DNA from: Streptacidiphilus sp041262525
Lineage (GTDB): Bacteria > Actinomycetota > Actinomycetes > Streptomycetales > Streptomycetaceae
Direction: 5' to 3'
DNA: 64,000 nt
NCBI RefSeq assembly: GCF_041262525.1
Contig: NZ_JBGCCK010000012.1
Coordinates: 173,928-237,927 of the forward strand
Shown here: one piece after another, positions 18,411 to 28,440 of the stretch
Numbering within the stretch: position 1 is the stretch's first letter
Layout: the number at the start of each line of letters is the position of its first letter
The notes under the pieces: generated by a model
What the model was told of the DNA's origin: nothing
The model's input: only the letters and a program-made list of their open reading frames with translations
The model's database searches: none
Position numbers and translations under genes: made by a program

Positions 18411-19157
18411 GCTGCGCAGAACCCCACTCACCGGAGCTCGGTGGAACGTGCCCTGCGGCTGCTCGAGGCCGTCGACCGCAGGGGTTTCGGCGCGAGCGCC
18501 GACGAGCTGGCCGAGGAAGTACAGCTCTCCGTCGAGCACGCGCGGCGCCTGCTGCGCTCGCTGGTCCGCGAGGGCTACCTGGAGCGCCTCGACGACGGCG
18601 CGTATGTCCTCGGCGGCGCGCTGGCGATGCTCGGTCAGGGCAACCGCGAGCAGCTGGTGCAGTCGCGACTGGTCGCCAAGCTGGCCTCGCTGCGCGACGA
18701 GCTGGGCGCTGCGGTCTACTTCAGCCGCTACACCGACGGCGAGGTGGCGGTCCAGGCCGTGGTGGACGGCCCGATGACGCCGAGCGTCCACGAATGGGTC
18801 GACTTCCGCGCCACCGGCCACGCGAGCGCGATCGGAAAGTGCCTGCTCGCCCAGCTCGACCACGACGGCCGCCGCGACCATCTCTCCCGCCACCCGGCGG
18901 CGCGCTTCACCTCGCGCACGAGCATCGACACCGGCATGCTCCTCCAGCGCCTCGACCGCCACCCGACCACCGTCCCGATGCTGGATCTCCAGGAGTACGC
19001 CATCGGCACGGTCTGCGCGGCCGTCCCGGTCACCGCGGGCAGCGCGGTCGGCTGCCTGGCGCTCTCCCTCCCGGTCGAGGAGGCCTACCGCCTCAAGGAC
19101 GCGGCCGAGACCCTCGCCGCGAAGGCGGCGCCGGTGCTGCTGGCCCTCACGGTCTGA
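18408..19157 (+). CDS. allR: IclR-family regulator, probable allantoin regulator AllR
   Basis: 249 residues from the ATG at 18408 (a GTG at 18402 is possible). The N-terminal winged HTH reads SSVERALRLLEAVDRRGFGASADELAEEV followed by LSVEHARRLLRSLVREGYLER. The C-terminal effector domain has GHASAIGKCLLAQLDHD and ends with the usual hydrophobic segment. IclR-family AllR proteins repress allantoin genes and are relieved by allantoin-pathway intermediates. Position at the end of the allantoin locus and the shared operators upstream of uraD, hyi and allB support the assignment. Confidence 0.82.
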   Translation: MAAQNPTHRSSVERALRLLEAVDRRGFGASADELAEEVQLSVEHARRLLRSLVREGYLERLDDGAYVLGGALAMLGQGNREQLVQSRLVAKLASLRDELGAAVYFSRYTDGEVAVQAVVDGPMTPSVHEWVDFRATGHASAIGKCLLAQLDHDGRRDHLSRHPAARFTSRTSIDTGMLLQRLDRHPTTVPMLDLQEYAIGTVCAAVPVTAGSAVGCLALSLPVEEAYRLKDAAETLAAKAAPVLLALTV

Positions 19158-19203
19158 GCCGCTGCCCCTCTCGACCATTCCTGACCACGTCTGGAACGAG
19201 GCC

Positions 19204-19467
19204 GTGACCCTCGCGGACGACAGACGTCGAGGTCTGGTCTTCATGACGGCCCGCGCCGCACGCCGATTCGACATCGCCGCCGCTCTGTGGACCGAGGCCG
19301 CGGAGAGCGGTGACACGGACGCGATGATCAACGTTGGGGCGATGTACGCACAGTTGGAGAACGCCAGCGGTTTGGGGCCCGGGCCGATGAAACTTGAGGG
19401 TGTGGTGGCTTCCCTCGAGTCCTTCGATGCCGTCCAGGCATGGGTGCCTCTGGACTCCGAGGCGTGA
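19204..19467 (+). CDS. short hypothetical protein with a Sel1/TPR-like helix pair
   Basis: 87 residues from a GTG. Residues ~18-52 (RAARRFDIAAALWTEAAESG then DTDAMINVGAMYAQLEN) resemble one Sel1-like repeat (A-x2-W-x3-A-x2-G-x2-A-x2-N-x-G-x2-Y). The rest is less biased at codon position 3, and no strong Shine-Dalgarno is seen. It could be a decayed fragment of a larger repeat protein rather than a live gene. Confidence 0.35.
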   Translation: MTLADDRRRGLVFMTARAARRFDIAAALWTEAAESGDTDAMINVGAMYAQLENASGLGPGPMKLEGVVASLESFDAVQAWVPLDSEA

Positions 19468-19509
19468 GAGGGGTGCGGCGCCCGGGAGTTCGGGGCGCCG
19501 CACCACGGG

Positions 19510-21183
19510 TCAGTCGCAGAAGCCGATCTGGTCTGACGTCACATAGCCGTGCGCCGCGTGGATCGTGTGGTCGTAGCAGGCGCCGGTGTCGGTGGTGCCG
19601 AGCCAGTGTTCGGAGGCGGTGCCGTCGGCGGCCGTCACGACGCCGTTGGTCCGGGCGAGGACGGCGGTGGAGTGGACGGAGTCGTTGGTGAAGTCCGTCT
19701 GCCGCCAGGGGGAGTCGCCGTGGCGGACGCTGTCCGTCAGGACACGGACCTGGTGGACGGTGGCCGCCAGGGAGTAGTTGTTGCCGTCCGTGTAGAGGGG
19801 AACGTCCGAGTCGACGGTGATCGGGTAGGACCACTCGTGCTTGGTCGCCGTCGTGGGGCCGTGCTCACGGCCGGTGGTGACCGTCGTTGCTCCCGATTCC
19901 TGCTGGGACATGACCTGGCGCTGCCCGGCCGCGGAGACCGCGTCCGTGTTGAGGTAGCGGGCGTGCTGTTCGACCGTGGTGCGGATGCGGCCGGCGGAGG
20001 TGTCCAGGTAGCCGGAGGTCGTCCAGTCGCGCTGCGCGCTGACGCTGACGTCGGTGGTGTCGCCCGCGCCCGCCGTCTCCGTCGTGGTGACGGCCGGGGA
20101 GAGCGAGAGGGTGTCCTTCGTCAGTGCGCCACTGGTCTGGGTGGCATGGTGATCCGTCGTCAGGAAGAGGGTGCTGTCGACGATCCAGCCGTCCGCCGCG
20201 CCGTAGGGGGTCACCGTGAGGGTATGCGGCTTGCCGTCGACGAGCAGGCCCGCGAAGGGCGTCAGGTCGATCCCGTAGGCCTGCGTGACGAACTGGTCCA
20301 CCGCCGGGATCGGCCGCCACAGGGTCGGCACGATGCCGCCCGAATAGACGACCGGATACGGCTGCGCCAGCCCTGCCGGACGTCCGTCCACCGAGACCTG
20401 CACCTCGCGGTAGGGGCCGCCGCCGCAGAGGTAGTTGGGATACTTCGCGGCCAGGTCGTCCGGCACCGAGGTGAACCACTGCTCGTCGCAGCCGCCGCCG
20501 CGGGCGTAGAGCTCCATCTGCACGCCGGTGAGGTTGCGCGGGAGGGTGACCGTCTTCGAGGAGGACTGGCCGGGGTTGAGGTAGGTCCAACCCGCGTCCG
20601 TGGTCGACGCGGAGAGCGGGAGGACCGCGTCGGCGGTGTGCGCCGCCGGGTAGTGGCGGTCGGCCTGGTAGTAGGTGAGCGTCAGCTTCATGTGGTAGAC
20701 GCCGGTGTAGGTGCTGTTGACGACGTTGCCGAGCGAGACCGCGATCGGTTGCGGCGTGCGCAGCAGCGGGATGAAGGCGCTGACGTCCTTCTCCAGGCTC
20801 CAGCTGATCCCCGCCTGCGTCGGCTCCGGCGTGCTGGTGCGCAGCACCTCGGCTCCGCCGATCCACACGCCGGCCAGCCGGTCGTACTGCCGGCCCTGCA
20901 CGCTGCCCGACCAGTTGAGCACGACCTTGTTCCACGGCCCCGGGCAGTCGGCCGGTGGCGTCACCGTGCCGTTCCAGGCGGGGGAGGAGATGGTGTTGCC
21001 GAAGTCGTTCTGCATGGCGGTCACCGTGCAGTGCGGTGTCGCCGGTTGACTCACCGGCGGCAGTGCGGTGACCGGGTTCTGGTAGCTGGTCTCGATCTGC
21101 CCTCCGTCGGCATGGGCTGTTCCCGTGCCGAGCAGGGCAGCACACAGCAGGGCCGCTGTTCCGAGCACGCCCGCGATGCGCAT
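19510..21183 (-). CDS. secreted PNGase A-like protein (peptide-N-glycosidase A family)
   Basis: 557 residues with a signal peptide (MRIAGVLGTAALLCAALLG, cleavage at AHA-D near residue 25). The N-terminal domain matches the PNGase A fold: DFGNTISSPAWNGTVTPPADCPGPWNKVVLNW in two stretches, then LAGVWIGGAEVLRTSTPEPT and GVYHMKLTLTYYQA. Family members remove N-glycans from glycopeptides; almond PNGase A is the type enzyme. I chose the ATG at 21183 because the signal peptide begins there. It is likely extracellular and stands alone between the allantoin genes and xdhC. Confidence 0.78.
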   Translation of the reverse strand: MRIAGVLGTAALLCAALLGTGTAHADGGQIETSYQNPVTALPPVSQPATPHCTVTAMQNDFGNTISSPAWNGTVTPPADCPGPWNKVVLNWSGSVQGRQYDRLAGVWIGGAEVLRTSTPEPTQAGISWSLEKDVSAFIPLLRTPQPIAVSLGNVVNSTYTGVYHMKLTLTYYQADRHYPAAHTADAVLPLSASTTDAGWTYLNPGQSSSKTVTLPRNLTGVQMELYARGGGCDEQWFTSVPDDLAAKYPNYLCGGGPYREVQVSVDGRPAGLAQPYPVVYSGGIVPTLWRPIPAVDQFVTQAYGIDLTPFAGLLVDGKPHTLTVTPYGAADGWIVDSTLFLTTDHHATQTSGALTKDTLSLSPAVTTTETAGAGDTTDVSVSAQRDWTTSGYLDTSAGRIRTTVEQHARYLNTDAVSAAGQRQVMSQQESGATTVTTGREHGPTTATKHEWSYPITVDSDVPLYTDGNNYSLAATVHQVRVLTDSVRHGDSPWRQTDFTNDSVHSTAVLARTNGVVTAADGTASEHWLGTTDTGACYDHTIHAAHGYVTSDQIGFCD

Positions 21184-21413
21184 ACGCTCGCCTCCCGTCG
21201 ATCTTGACTGGGTGGTACGGGTGGGACCTTGCACCGTTGTCGGTGCCCGCACAAGAGGGCGTGACAGATGGCCTGGTGGGACGGTGTCTCGATGCGGGCG
21301 ACCAGCAGAGGGCGGCGGGCCCGGACATTCACGCCTGGATTCGCGCCGTCAGGGCGGGAGGCGGCAGCGGACCGGCTCCGGACAGCTGCCAGGCAGGCTG
21401 AGGGCCTGAGCGC

Positions 21414-22580
21414 TCACGCAATTCGGCGCGGCTCCTCCGCCGTCGCGCTGTGCACGTCGTGGTGGATCGGTCCGTCGTGGGCGCTGAGGGGCAGGCAGCC
21501 GCCGCCGCGGCGGTGGGCGACGATCTCGGCGGCGACCGCCACGGCGGTCTCCTCCGGGGTGCGCGCGCCGAGGTCGAGGCCGATGGGGGAGCGGAGCCGA
21601 CGCAACTCGACCTCGGTGAGGCCGATTTCGCGCAGCCGGTCCAGCCGCTCCAGATGGGTGAGCTTGGAGCCCATCGCGCCGACGAAGCCCAGCGGCATCC
21701 GCAGCGCGCGCTCCAGCAGCGGCACGTCGAACTTGGCGTCGTGCGTCAGCACGCACAGCGCGGTACGCGAGTCGAGCCGCCCTGCCTCGGCCTCGGCGTC
21801 GAGGTAGCGGTGCGGCCAGTCGACGACGACCCGGTCGGCCTCGGGGAAACGGCGCTCGGTCGCGAAGACCGGGCGGGCGTCGCAGACGGTGACGTCGTAG
21901 CCGAGGAACTTGCCGATCCTGGCCACGGCGCCGGCGAAGTCGATCGCCCCGAAGACGATCATGCGCGGGGCCGGCACCGAGGACTCGACGAAGAAGACCG
22001 CGGCGTTCGACGAGTTGGGGTCGCAAGCATGGCCGTCGAGCGCCAGCGTCAGCTGCCCGGTGCGGCCGGCGTCCAGCATCGCGCGGGCCTGCAGCACCAC
22101 CGAATCTTCGAGGCCCGCCGCGGTGTTCAGCGTTCCATGGTGGGCGTCGGCGGTGACGGCGAGCGTCGCGCCGAGCAGTTGGGCCGGGCCGCTGATGCAG
22201 CGGACCAGCGCCACCGGCGTCCCGGACCGGACGTAGGCGAGGCCCGCGTCCATCCCGTCACAGGCGCCGGGGGTGACCGGCTGCACGAAGACGTCGATGA
22301 TCCCGCCACAGGTCAGGCCGACCGCGAAGGCGTCCTCGTCGCTGTAGCCGAAGCGCTGCAGCACCGGCTCGCCGGATTCGAGCGCTTCCTGGCACAGCTC
22401 GTAGACCGCGCCCTCCACGCAGCCGCCGGAGACGGAGCCCACGGCCTCGCCGTCCGCGTCCACGGCCAACGCGGCGCCCGGGTCACGCGGAGCGCTCCCG
22501 GACACCGAGACGACGGTGGCCACGGCAAAGGAACGGCCCGCACTGTGCCAGCTGCTCAGTTGCTCGGCGATGTCCTGCAC
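21414..22580 (-). CDS. xdhC: XdhC/CoxI-family xanthine dehydrogenase maturation protein
   Basis: 388 residues. The N-terminal XdhC/CoxI domain has VVSVSGSAPRDPGAALAVD and GSVSGGCVEGAVYE with the conserved Cys near residue 65. The C-terminal Rossmann-like half has VTVCDARPVFATERRFPEADRVV. XdhC inserts sulfurated molybdenum cofactor into xanthine dehydrogenase. GTG at 22580 is chosen because AAGGAG lies seven bases upstream; the ORF starts 24 bases earlier. It is 79 bases after the NCS2 permease on the same strand, at the end of the xdh set. Confidence 0.9.
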   Translation of the reverse strand: MQDIAEQLSSWHSAGRSFAVATVVSVSGSAPRDPGAALAVDADGEAVGSVSGGCVEGAVYELCQEALESGEPVLQRFGYSDEDAFAVGLTCGGIIDVFVQPVTPGACDGMDAGLAYVRSGTPVALVRCISGPAQLLGATLAVTADAHHGTLNTAAGLEDSVVLQARAMLDAGRTGQLTLALDGHACDPNSSNAAVFFVESSVPAPRMIVFGAIDFAGAVARIGKFLGYDVTVCDARPVFATERRFPEADRVVVDWPHRYLDAEAEAGRLDSRTALCVLTHDAKFDVPLLERALRMPLGFVGAMGSKLTHLERLDRLREIGLTEVELRRLRSPIGLDLGARTPEETAVAVAAEIVAHRRGGGCLPLSAHDGPIHHDVHSATAEEPRRIA

Positions 22581-22659
22581 CGGGGCGCTCCTTACGAATC
22601 GCACATAGCGGTGGGGCCGGGGCGACCGTCGCGAAGGACGGCCGCCCCGGCCGGACGGC

Positions 22660-24141
22660 TCAGTGGATGCCGAGCCATTCCTTGATCGGGTGCAGGGCGA
22701 AGTAGACGAGGAAGACCGCGGTCAGTCCCCACATCAGCACGCCCGGCTCACGCCAGCGGCCACGTCCGGCCTTGATGGCACAGTAGGCGATGACGCCCGC
22801 GCCGACACCGGCGGTGATCGAGTAGGTGAAAGGCATCAGGGCGATGGTGAGGAAGGCCGGGATGGCCACCTCGCGGTCCGCCCACTCGATGTGGCGGGCC
22901 TGGGCCAGCATCATCGAGCCGATGACGACCAGTGCCGCCGCCGCGACCTGGCCGGGCACCATGCCGGCCAGCGGGGTGAAGAAGAGCATCGCGACAAAGA
23001 CCAGGCCGGTGACGACCGAGGAGAACCCGGTGCGGGCGCCCTCGCCGACGCCGGTGGCCGACTCGATGAAGACGGTCTGGCCGGACGCGCCGGTCAGGCC
23101 GCCGATCGCGCCGCCGGCGCCGTCCACGAACAGCGCCTTGGACAGACCGGGCATCCGGCCCTGCTCGTCGGCCAGGCCGGCCTCGGTGCCGATGCCGATG
23201 ATGGTCGCCATCGCATCGAAGAAGCCCGCCAGCACCAGCGCGAAGACCGCGAAGCCGGCGCTCAGCGCGCCCATTCCGCGGCTGCCGAAGGCGCCGAAGA
23301 GGTCCACGTGGCCGAAGAGACCGAAGTCCGGTGAGGCGACCGGGTTACCGGGCCACTTGGGCGCGGACAGGCCCCAGACGTCGGCCGGAATGGTCAGGAC
23401 CGCGTTGAGGATCATCGACAGCACGGTGCCGACGATGATGCCGATCAGGATCGCCCCGGGGACCTTGCGGGTCTGCAGGATGAAGATCGTCAGCAGCGTG
23501 ATCGAGAAGACCAGGACCGGCCAGCCCTGAAGGTTGTTGTTGATGCCGAGCTGGAGCGGGGTGTCGGTGTGCGCGGCGTCCGGGTAGCGCGAGACGAAGC
23601 CCGCATTGACCAGGCCGATGAGTGCGATGAAGAGGCCGATACCGATGGTGATGGCGTGCTTGAGGGCCATCGGTATGCCGTTCATGATCTTCTCACGAAG
23701 ACCGGTCACGACGAGCAGCACGATGGCCACCCCATAGATCACGCAGAGGCCCATCGCCTGTGGCCAGGTGATATGCGGGACCATCACCGCGGCGAGCGTG
23801 TTGGACACGCTCAGTCCGGCGGCCGCGGCGAGCGGCGCGTTGCCGACGACGCCGAGGAGGATGGTCGTCACGGCCGCGGCGAGCGCGGTGGCGGTGGTGA
23901 CCTGGGCATGGCTGAGATGGTTCCCGTTGACGTCCGCGACCGACAGGATGATCGGGTTCAGCAACAGGATGTAGGCCATGGCCATGAAGGTGGTCAGACC
24001 ACCGCGGACCTCGCCGGCGAGGGTGGACCCTCTGGCGGAGATCTTGAAGAAGCCGTCGAGGGCGTTCTTCGGCTTCAGCTCCGGCGGCAGGGTGGGGCCG
24101 CCGGGAGGGGTGACACTGGGTTCCGTGGAGATCTGGGTCAC
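22660..24141 (-). CDS. NCS2-family (AzgA-like) purine permease
   Basis: 493 residues with about 12-14 membrane segments. The AzgA-type features GNAPLAAAAGLSVSNTLAAV and the C-terminal GGLTGASGQTVFIESATGVGEGARTG stretch are typical of adenine/guanine/hypoxanthine:H+ symporters. Its position between xdhC and the xanthine dehydrogenase subunits suggests uptake of hypoxanthine, guanine or xanthine for degradation. A 283-base gap separates it from the Mo subunit; it probably has its own promoter there, not identified. Confidence 0.92.
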   Translation of the reverse strand: MTQISTEPSVTPPGGPTLPPELKPKNALDGFFKISARGSTLAGEVRGGLTTFMAMAYILLLNPIILSVADVNGNHLSHAQVTTATALAAAVTTILLGVVGNAPLAAAAGLSVSNTLAAVMVPHITWPQAMGLCVIYGVAIVLLVVTGLREKIMNGIPMALKHAITIGIGLFIALIGLVNAGFVSRYPDAAHTDTPLQLGINNNLQGWPVLVFSITLLTIFILQTRKVPGAILIGIIVGTVLSMILNAVLTIPADVWGLSAPKWPGNPVASPDFGLFGHVDLFGAFGSRGMGALSAGFAVFALVLAGFFDAMATIIGIGTEAGLADEQGRMPGLSKALFVDGAGGAIGGLTGASGQTVFIESATGVGEGARTGFSSVVTGLVFVAMLFFTPLAGMVPGQVAAAALVVIGSMMLAQARHIEWADREVAIPAFLTIALMPFTYSITAGVGAGVIAYCAIKAGRGRWREPGVLMWGLTAVFLVYFALHPIKEWLGIH

Positions 24142-24357
24142 GGTTCCACTCCCAAGTTTCGAAGGGGGTTGGGGTGGAGCGGCCGGCCTTGGTGACCCTC
24201 TAGGCGGGGAAACTGGGGACGGTGCGGCGCGCTTCTTTGCGGGTGCTGCTGCCGTTGTGCGCGCGCCTCGGCGAAGGCGGCGTACTGGCTGGTGCGGGGT
24301 ACATCGTGAACTTTCTTTACTTGTCGTGCTGTTGGTGCGTTGGTGCGTTTGGTGCAG

Positions 24358-24407
24358 CCCCGGGGTGGGGCGCGGGAAGACCTGACATGGTGTGCCTCAC
24401 CCCGGGG
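24358..24407 (-). terminator. hairpin after the xanthine dehydrogenase operon
   Basis: CCCCGGGGTG (24358-24367) pairs with CACCCCGGGG (24398-24407) around a 30-base loop. It starts 18 bases past the Mo-subunit stop. The remainder of 24142-24357 has no coding sequence I can support. Confidence 0.55.
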
Positions 24408-24424
24408 CGGTCTGTGAGCCCTCG

Positions 24425-26787
24425 TCAGCTCTCGGCGGTCCCGGTCAGGTGCTCGGGCCGTACCGGAACCCGGTTCAGCGCGAGCCCCGTGGCCTGGCGG
24501 ATCGCTGCCACGACCGCCGGGGTGGACGAGAGAGTGGGGGCCTCGCCGACGCCGCGCAGCCCGTACGGGGCGTGCTCGTCGGCGAGTTCCAGGATCTCCA
24601 CCGGCTGCGGCGGAGTGTCCAGGATGGTGGGGATCAGGTAGTCGGTGAAGGAAGGGTTCCTGACCTTGCCGTCCTTGACGACGATCTCCTCCATGACGGC
24701 CAGGCCGAGGCCCTGCGTCGAACCGCCCTGGATCTGGCCGATCACCGAGAGCGGGTTCAGCGCCTTGCCGACGTCCTGCGCCGCTGCCAGCTCGACCACC
24801 TTGACCAGGCCCAGCTCCACGTCCACGTCCACCACGGCGCGGTGGGCGCAGAAGGTGTACTGGACGTGGCCGAAGCCCTGCCCGGTCTCCTTGTCGAAGG
24901 GGACGGTCGGGCGGTGGTGGTGCTCGCGGGTCAAGTCGATGACGGTGTCGCCGAGCAGGTCCACGAGGGAGACCAGCACGCCGGCCGAGGCGGAGACCAC
25001 CTTGCCGCCGACGAGCGAGAGATCGGTGTTGGTCCAGCCGTAGCGCTTGCGGCCCAGCGCCAGCAGCTCGTTGCGGACCGCCTCGGCGGCCAGCTTCACC
25101 GCGCCGCCGGTCATGTAGGTCTGGCGCGAGGCGGAGGTCGAACCAGCCGAGCCCACCTCGGTGTTGGCCGGGTGGATGGTGACCCGCTCGACGCCCAGCT
25201 CGGTGCGGGCGATCTGGCCGTGGACGGTGACGCCGCCCTGGCCGACCTCGGCCATGGCCGTGTGCACCATCGCGACCGCCTCGCCGCCGATGACCTCCAG
25301 GCGGACCCGGGCGGTCGAGTAGTCGTCGAAGCCCTCGGAGAAGCCGACGTTCTTGATGCCGACCGCGTAGCCGACGCCGCGCACGATGCCCTCGCCGTGC
25401 GAGGTGTTGGACAGCGCGCCCGGGATCTCGCGAATGTCCAGGTGCGTGGTGTCCAGCGGCTGCGGAAGGGGCAACGCCTTGACGCGGCGCAGCAGGTCCG
25501 CCACCGGGGCCGGGGAGTCGATCTCCTGGCCGGTCGGCATGATCGAGCCCTGCGAGACCGCGTTGAGCTGACGCAACTCCACCGGGTCCATGCCCAGCTC
25601 GGCGGCCAGCTTGTCCATCTGCGCCTCGTAGGCGAAGCAGGCCTGGACCGCGCCGAAGCCGCGCATCGCGCCGCAGGACGGGTTGTTGGAGTAGAGCGCT
25701 ATCGCGAACATGTTGACGTTCGGCACCTCGTAGGGGCCGATTCCGAGCGAGGCCGCGTTGCCGACGACGGCGGGTGAGGCGGAGGCGTAGGCGCCGCCGT
25801 CCAGCACGATCCTGGCCTCGCAGTAGACCAGCTTGCCGTCGCGGGTCGCGCCGTGCTCGTAGGTCATCTTGGCCGGGTGGCGGTGCACGTGCCCGAAGAA
25901 GGACTCCTCGCGGGAGTACACGATCTTGACAGGCTTGCCGGTGCGCTGCGCCAGCAGGCAGGCGTGCAGCTGCATCGACAGGTCCTCGCGGCCGCCGAAC
26001 GCGCCGCCGACACCCGCGAGGGTGAGCCGCACCTTGTTCTCGGGCAGGCCGAGCACCGGGGCGATCTGCTCACGGTCCACGTGCAGCCACTGGGTCGCGA
26101 TGTAGAGGTCGATGCCGCCGTCCTCGGCGGGCACGGCCAGACCGGACTCCGGGCCGAGGAAGGCCTGGTCCTGCATGCCGACCACGTAGTCGCCCTTGAC
26201 GACGACGTCGGCCATCGCGCGCACCTCGTCGGTGACGCCGAGGCCGGAGATCACCTTCTGCGAGTGGACGACGTTGCCGGAGGCGTGGCCCTTGTATTCA
26301 GAGGGCTCGTGCACGTACCCGTAGGTCTCCGGGTCGAGGCACTGCTCCTCGGTGGTGATCGTCGGGAGCACCTCGTACTCGACCTTGATCTTGGCGAGGG
26401 CGCGGCGGGCGGTCTCCGGGTGGTCCGCGGCCACGATGGCGACAGCCTCGCCGTGGTAGCGGATCTTGTCCATGGCGAGCGCCGGCTGGTCCTGGATCTC
26501 CAGGCCGTAGAACTTGGCGCCGGGGATGTCCTCGTGGGTCATCACCGCGTAGACGCCGGGGTGCTTGATCGCCTGGGAGGTGTCCACGGAGAGGATGCGC
26601 GCGTGGGCGTGCGGCGAGCGCAGCGCCATGCCCCAGAGCATGTCCTCGTGCCACATGTCCGAGGAGTAGGCGAACTCGCCGCGGACCTTGAGGATGCCGT
26701 CCGGGCGCAGCGGCGAGCCGCCGATGCCGTCCGGGTGGGCGGTGGTGATGCCCTGGAGGTTCTTCTCGACGCGGGGGGCGCGGGTGG

Positions 26788-26791
<4 letters not shown>
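24425..26791 (-). CDS. xanthine dehydrogenase, molybdopterin-binding subunit
   Basis: 788 residues of the XdhB/CoxL fold. Mo-cofactor features are LAGVGGAFGGREDLS (~252-266), CGAMRGFGAVQACFAYE (~368-384), GQGGVTVHGQ (~507-516) and the active-site Glu near the end in GLRGVGEAPTLSSTPAV. It hydroxylates hypoxanthine and xanthine to urate, passing electrons to the 2Fe-2S and FAD subunits. The GTG start overlaps the stop of the Fe-S subunit gene (GTGA); the ORF runs further, but GGAGG lies just upstream of the GTG. Last gene of a three-gene operon. Confidence 0.95.
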
Positions 26792-27272
<481 letters not shown>

Positions 27273-27276
<4 letters not shown>

Positions 27277-28178
27277 GCTGCGCTCCTCAGGGACTGCGCG
27301 TACTCGTTCCAGGCCCAGGTCAGCGTGCGGCGTGCCATGACCGCCAGCGCGTGGCGGCGGTAGGCGGCGGACCCGCGGACGTCGTCGATCGGGGAGGAGG
27401 CGGCGGAGACCAGCTCACCGAAGCGCTGGATGGCGGCGGGGCCGATCAGGCCACCGGACTGCCACAGCCCGCGCTCGGCCAGCTCGCCGGCCAGGAACTC
27501 TTCGGCTTCCGCGGCGCGGCGCGGTGTCGGCGCGGCGGAGCCGATGCCGGTGCCGACCGTGCCGTTCTTGGGGTGCAGTGCGAAGCCGAAGGCGCAGACC
27601 GCGATGACCATCGCGTTGCGGGTGCCGATCTTCGAGAACTGCTGCGGGCCGTCGGCCACCGGGATCCGCACGGCGCGGATCAGCTCGTCGGGCTCCAGGC
27701 TGTTGCGCTTGACCCCGACGTAGAACTCGTCGATGGGGATCAGGCGGGTGCCGCGCACCGACGCTGCCTCGACGAAGACGTCACGGCCGGCGGCGAGCAG
27801 CGCGGGGTGGGCGTCACCGGCCGGCGACGCGCCGCCGAGGTTGCCGCCGACGCTGCCGCGGTTGCGGATCTGCGGGGAGCCCACCGTGTTGCCGGCGATG
27901 GCGAGACCCGGGAGCTGGACGCTCAGCTCGTTGCCGATCCGGGTGTAGGGCACGGCGGCGCCCAGGCGGATCACCTCGCCCTCCTGGCCCTCGTACGTGC
28001 CGGACTCCCACTCGGTCAGCTCGCTGATCCGGTTCAGGTCCAAGAGGGCGGCAGGGCGGTGGCGGTCGAAGTTGAGCTCGACCATCACATCGGTGCCACC
28101 GGAGATCGGCAGTGCGGACGGGTTCTCAGCCATCGCCGCGAGTGCCTCGTCCCAGTTGGCGGGCCGCAGGAACTCCAT
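27273..28178 (-). CDS. xanthine dehydrogenase, FAD-binding subunit
   Basis: 301-residue CO dehydrogenase flavoprotein/CoxM fold. The FAD pyrophosphate-binding segment LPISGGTDVMVELNFDR is near residue 30, and IRNRGSVGGNLGGASPAGDAHPAL lies near 104-127. The start is an ATG at 28178 after AAGGAG with an eight-base spacer; the longer ORF upstream is a read-through of the promoter region. First gene of the xdh operon; the only gene spanned by an upstream CACAAG dyad. Confidence 0.94.
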
Positions 28179-28228
28179 GCGGGTGACTCCTTCAGTCGTC
28201 GTTCTTCGTGGGAGAGGTGTGAGCAGTA

Positions 28229-28248
28229 CACAAGTCCCACGCCTTGTG
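28229..28248. promoter_or_regulatory. CACAAG-N8-CTTGTG inverted repeat upstream of the xdh operon
   Basis: CACAAG (28229-28234) and CTTGTG (28243-28248) are perfect complements, 51 bases before the FAD-subunit start. TCAGTCACTGA (28252-28262) is a second small dyad. Either could bind PucR, whose gene lies 2.3 kb away, but this is a guess. The rest of 28179-28440 has no gene. Confidence 0.4.
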
Positions 28249-28440
28249 CCGTCAGTCACTGATGACATGAAGGTGCGGACGCGACGCCACCCATAGGGCT
28301 GTACTTTTCTCCAACGGATGGCGAACGGGTCGGGACCTCTGGTTGACTTTTCCGGGGTGTTCTCCACCCGCGCTGTGCTCCTCCGCGTTCCGCGAAATGG
28401 GTAGGCAGGGCTGACACCCCTGGGCGTAGTGTCTTGCGCT

